Origin: JOPF136 sp963773835
GTDB taxonomy: Bacteria > Acidobacteriota > Terriglobia > Acidiferrales > UBA7541
DNA: 64,000 nucleotides
Direction: 5' to 3'
NCBI GenBank assembly: GCA_963773835.1
Contig: CAVZCQ010000003.1
Location: 1 to 64,000, forward strand
A model generated the notes under the pieces. It had not been told where the DNA came from and made no database searches. It saw only the letters and a program-made list of their open reading frames with translations. The position numbers were made by a program, and so were the translations under genes. Shown here one piece after another: positions 61,364 through 64,000 of this stretch (position 1 is the first letter of the stretch; each line of letters starts with the position of its first letter).

Positions 61364-62380
61364 ATGGCGAAGCGGAAAATCCGTGTGGTGCAGTATGGTG
61401 TCGGTCCGATCGGCGCCGCCGTGGTGCGGCTGATGCGCACCAAATACGCGCTGGAACTCGCCGGGGCGATCGATAAGGACCCGGCGAAGGTGGGAAAAGA
61501 TCTGGGCGAGCTGGTGGGTGCGGAGGATGCTCCCTGGGGAATCGGCGTATATGCGGACGCGGCCGAGGTGCTGAACCAGGGTGTGGACCTGGTGATGCAC
61601 TGCACCTCTTCCTATTTGAAAGAGGTCGCCGGCCAGCTCTTCGAGTGTATCCAGGCAGGTTGCTGCGTGGTCTCCACGTGCGAGGAACTCGCCTATCCGT
61701 TCCGGAAGTATCCGGAAATCAGCGCGAAGCTGGACGCGGAGGCGAAGGAATGGGGCGTGGCGCTGGTGGGCACCGGTGTGAATCCAGGCTTCATCATGGA
61801 CAAACTCGTGCTGACCGCCGCGGCAGCCGCACAGCGCGTGGATTCGGCGCGCGTGCTGCGCGTGGTGGACGCTTCGCAGCGGCGGCTGCCGCTCCAGAAG
61901 AAAATCGGCGCGGGCACCGACCCGGACGAATTCCGCAATCAAGTGGCCGCGGGAGCGATCAAACATCACGGCCTGCCGGAGTCCGTGGCCATGGTGGCCG
62001 ACGGGCTCGGCTTCGAACTGGATGACATCATCGAAAAAATCGAGCCAGTGATAGCCACCGAGCGCATGGCCACGGAATTTCTGACCGTCGAGGCCGGCCA
62101 GGTGGCCGGGGTGCAGCAGGTTGCACTCGGCATGCTAGCGGGGCAGGAAAAAATCCACATGGAATTGAAGATCGCCGTGGGCGCAGGCGAATCCATCGAC
62201 ACCATCGAGCTGAAGGGAGTGCCGGACCTGGCGCTGACTGTGCCCGGAGGCGCTCACGGGGACCTGGCCACCGCCGCCGTCGCCGTCAACGCCATCCCGG
62301 TGTTGCTGGAGGCCAATGCAGGCCTGCGCACCTCGCGCGACCTGCCCATGTGCTACTTCCCGCCGACGGCCCAGCCGTAA
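61364..62380 (+). CDS. NAD(P)-binding dehydrogenase, diaminopentanoate dehydrogenase/DapB-like
   Basis: The 338-residue protein starts with a Rossmann fold ('IRVVQYGVGPIGAAVVRLMR') followed by 'LELAGAIDKDPAKVGKDLGE' and 'VVSTCEELAYPFRK'. 'VGTGVNPGFIMDKLVLT' is typical of 2,4-diaminopentanoate dehydrogenase and dihydrodipicolinate-reductase-like proteins. The C-terminal half is the catalytic mixed domain. The substrate is not settled; amino acid or amide metabolism is likely. AGAGGAG precedes ATG 61364. It is convergent with the next dehydrogenase gene with only 11 bp between stops. Confidence 0.78.
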   Translation: MAKRKIRVVQYGVGPIGAAVVRLMRTKYALELAGAIDKDPAKVGKDLGELVGAEDAPWGIGVYADAAEVLNQGVDLVMHCTSSYLKEVAGQLFECIQAGCCVVSTCEELAYPFRKYPEISAKLDAEAKEWGVALVGTGVNPGFIMDKLVLTAAAAAQRVDSARVLRVVDASQRRLPLQKKIGAGTDPDEFRNQVAAGAIKHHGLPESVAMVADGLGFELDDIIEKIEPVIATERMATEFLTVEAGQVAGVQQVALGMLAGQEKIHMELKIAVGAGESIDTIELKGVPDLALTVPGGAHGDLATAAVAVNAIPVLLEANAGLRTSRDLPMCYFPPTAQP

Positions 62381-62391
62381 TCCGGCAAAAG

Positions 62392-63261
62392 CTAGCGAGC
62401 CTGCCAGAAGCGGGCAATCCCGGCGTAATCCAGGTCTTCCTTCACGGACCCGAGCACGTAGTTGTACACCTCACGAGCGGCGGCGGCGGCAGGCAGCGCC
62501 ACGCCGGTCTGATTTCCCAGTTCGAGCGCGAGACCCATATCTTTGTGCATCAGGCGCAAGGGAAAGCTGGGCGCGTACTTGCGCTCCAGGATCAGCGGCG
62601 CCTTCACGTCGAGCACGGGCGCGCGCGCCATGCTGGCCTGCATCACCTCGATGAGTTTCTGTCCGGCGACTCCGGAGCCGGCCACCAGGGCGAGCGCCTC
62701 GCACAGCGCCTGCACCTCAAGCGCGAGGATCAGGTTCATGGCCAGCTTCACCGTTTGGCCGGCGCCGTTTTCGCCGAGGTGGAAGAAGCGTTTGCCCATG
62801 GCTTCGAACACGGGCCGGACGCGCTCCAGGGTTTCGCTTTTCCCCCCGATCATGAAGACGAGTTCACCCTTCTCCGCGCCCCAGGTGCCGCCAGTGACGG
62901 GGGCGTCGAGGAACTCGATGCCGCGCTGCGCGCAGTCCGCAGCCACGCGGCGGGCCAGGGCGGGCGAGACGGTGCTCGAGTCGATGAGCACACCACCGCG
63001 CTTCAAGCTGCCGAGCGCGCCGTCGGCGCCCCACAGGACGGCTTCGAGTGCAGGCGGGTCGCTCACGATGGTGATGACGACGTCGGAGCGTTCGGCCACC
63101 TCGCGGGGCGATGCTCCCACGGCTGCGCCGGCGGCCGCGAGCGGTTCGGTGCGCCCGCGCGTCCGGTTCCAGACCGTCAGCGGGAATCCCGCCTTCAAGA
63201 GGTTCAGCCCCATGGGCCGGCCCATCAGCCCCAGGCCGATGAAGCCCACACGTGTCGCCAT
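62392..63261 (-). CDS. beta-hydroxyacid dehydrogenase (3-hydroxyisobutyrate dehydrogenase family)
   Basis: This 289-residue enzyme has the NAD(P) site 'VGFIGLGLMGRPMGLNLLKA', the substrate-binding 'DAPVTGGTWGAEKGELVFMI' and the catalytic lysine in 'GAGQTVKLAMNLILALEVQA'. The family oxidises 3-hydroxyisobutyrate, tartronate semialdehyde, glyoxylate or related acids. The Arg following the first Rossmann strand ('VWNRTRGRTEPL') favours NADP. Length and motifs are normal. It could belong to branched-chain or glyoxylate metabolism; context does not decide. No feature is seen in 63262-63454. Confidence 0.88.
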   Translation of the reverse strand: MATRVGFIGLGLMGRPMGLNLLKAGFPLTVWNRTRGRTEPLAAAGAAVGASPREVAERSDVVITIVSDPPALEAVLWGADGALGSLKRGGVLIDSSTVSPALARRVAADCAQRGIEFLDAPVTGGTWGAEKGELVFMIGGKSETLERVRPVFEAMGKRFFHLGENGAGQTVKLAMNLILALEVQALCEALALVAGSGVAGQKLIEVMQASMARAPVLDVKAPLILERKYAPSFPLRLMHKDMGLALELGNQTGVALPAAAAAREVYNYVLGSVKEDLDYAGIARFWQAR

Positions 63262-63454
63262 TTTTCCCCTCCAGGCCGCGCACTCGGACGAGCGGCGCCG
63301 GCCGTCACTATACCCGTTGCAGATTCGGCGGGCAAAGCCGGCGAAACGGTAACGGAAGTCCGTATGGAACTCACTCGAGGAGGCAGAAGAGTGGAAAAAC
63401 AGGGCCGGTTGCGCGTTGGGGAGTCGCGAAGGAAGAAAAAGCGAGAAGTGCCGG

Positions 63455-63766
63455 TCAGGATTCTTCGATCGGATGGTGCAGAGGCATCAGCCGCAAATCC
63501 GTCGAGGCTTCCGTGGGCATGGGAAGCTCGGGACTGTATTCCTGGGTCGTTTTGCTGGGCTTCCGGCTCTCTTCAATGCGCAGGATACAACCGTAGGGAA
63601 TCTCCCAACGGAATGTCTGCGTGCGGCCTCGGAGCACGTAATGCTCTTCGAGGAAGATGGACCGGCCGGAATCGGCCACGAGCAGAGCGGTGGCGGGCAG
63701 GGTCACCTCGCCGGCCCGGTAATGGACTTCCACCCGCCGGCCCAGCAGATTGGCATAGCGAGCCAT
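63455..63766 (-). CDS. small hypothetical protein
   Basis: The 103-residue product from ATG 63766 has a beta-rich first half ('RRVEVHYRAGEVTLPATALL', 'IFLEEHYVLRGRTQTFRWEI') and a Ser/Pro/Thr-rich tail. This is like small PilZ- or SH3-type domains but no motif is decisive. A longer start at 63913 adds 49 residues with little pattern and no ribosome-binding site. The stretch 63767-64000 upstream shows no other gene in the window. Confidence 0.45.
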   Translation of the reverse strand: MARYANLLGRRVEVHYRAGEVTLPATALLVADSGRSIFLEEHYVLRGRTQTFRWEIPYGCILRIEESRKPSKTTQEYSPELPMPTEASTDLRLMPLHHPIEES

Positions 63767-64000
63767 ACGCAACCAGTCTGGTGGCGAGGCTGCGGCTCCA
63801 CAATAGTACTTTGGGGATGGTACCTTTAGGCCGTTCCAATTACAGGAGTTGCGGGAAATCTGCAGGTTTGGAGAGCGCAGATGACGGCCGGTATTCGGCC
63901 TCTCGCAATCCACCGCAATCTCACCGCGTCCTAAATGATGGCCGCCGTGGACGGCAGGCGCCTCGGGGGCGGCCGGCTGGGAAGGGGCGGGGATCAGACG

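Overview
The window reads as a piece of a soil or subsurface bacterial chromosome, most likely Acidobacteriota. This is inferred from gene content (FecR/DUF6600-type secreted protein, cupredoxin plus haem-bearing porin, CadC-like winged-helix/TPR regulator, small ACT-like protein) and from the GC-rich right part. No rRNA or other decisive marker is present. The left 24.8 kb is an accessory region of lower GC and mixed orientation. From about 24.8 kb onward the sequence looks like stable chromosome with long co-directional operons.

Accessory region (1-24788). At the left edge, a large serine recombinase and two overlapping ParB-like genes form one transcription unit, with a zinc-ribbon protein upstream. 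Next comes a translationally coupled pair: a radical SAM protein with the cysteine layout of the MJ0619/tetraether-synthase group, and a TPR protein. After decayed CHAT and TPR remnants there is an AbiE-like locus: a lone AbiEi-like gene facing an AbiEii toxin-AbiEi antitoxin pair across near-perfect palindromes. An ACT-like protein and a possible RNase H-fold protein follow. An integrative mobilizable element then occupies about 12.5-20.05 kb: MobF relaxase, TraD-like coupling protein with an apparent frameshift, MobC-like protein, excisionase-like protein, Cro/CI regulator, and a tyrosine integrase whose end runs into an intact tRNA-Val(GAC). Cargo at 20.3-24.6 kb includes a PD-(D/E)XK-like protein, a helical protein, a three-gene unit ending in a proteasome/HslV-like Ntn hydrolase, and membrane or secreted proteins of unknown role. 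A 44-nt 3' piece of tRNA-Val at 24745-24788, inverted relative to the intact tRNA, marks the right edge of the island.

Respiratory block (24795-40372). An Rrf2 regulator heads an operon for a three-subunit molybdopterin oxidoreductase (catalytic, four-cluster Fe-S and NrfD-type subunits), with a divergent PAS-LuxR regulator. Next is a nine-gene co-directional run: haem-bearing porin, cupredoxin, GltD-like FAD/NAD(P)/Fe-S protein, Rieske protein, b6-type cytochrome b in two pieces, octahaem cytochrome c, monohaem cytochrome c and a secreted protein. Together these look like a Rieske/cytochrome b complex with an NAD(P)H-linked module, extended toward the periplasm and outer membrane.

Right part (40.6-64 kb). 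This holds a FecR/DUF6600 protein, an NtrC-type regulator with its histidine kinase, msrA, a cupin, and a branched-chain amino acid ABC operon (livJ-H-M-G-F order) whose binding-protein gene carries an in-frame amber codon. It continues with a CocE/NonD hydrolase, a CadC-like TPR regulator, a DinB protein, a DUF169 protein, a PLP aminotransferase with a signal sequence, a pterin carbinolamine dehydratase coupled to a flippase-like membrane protein, and two dehydrogenases. Several stem-loop repeats sit between genes. All calls come from reading the sequence; no database search was run.
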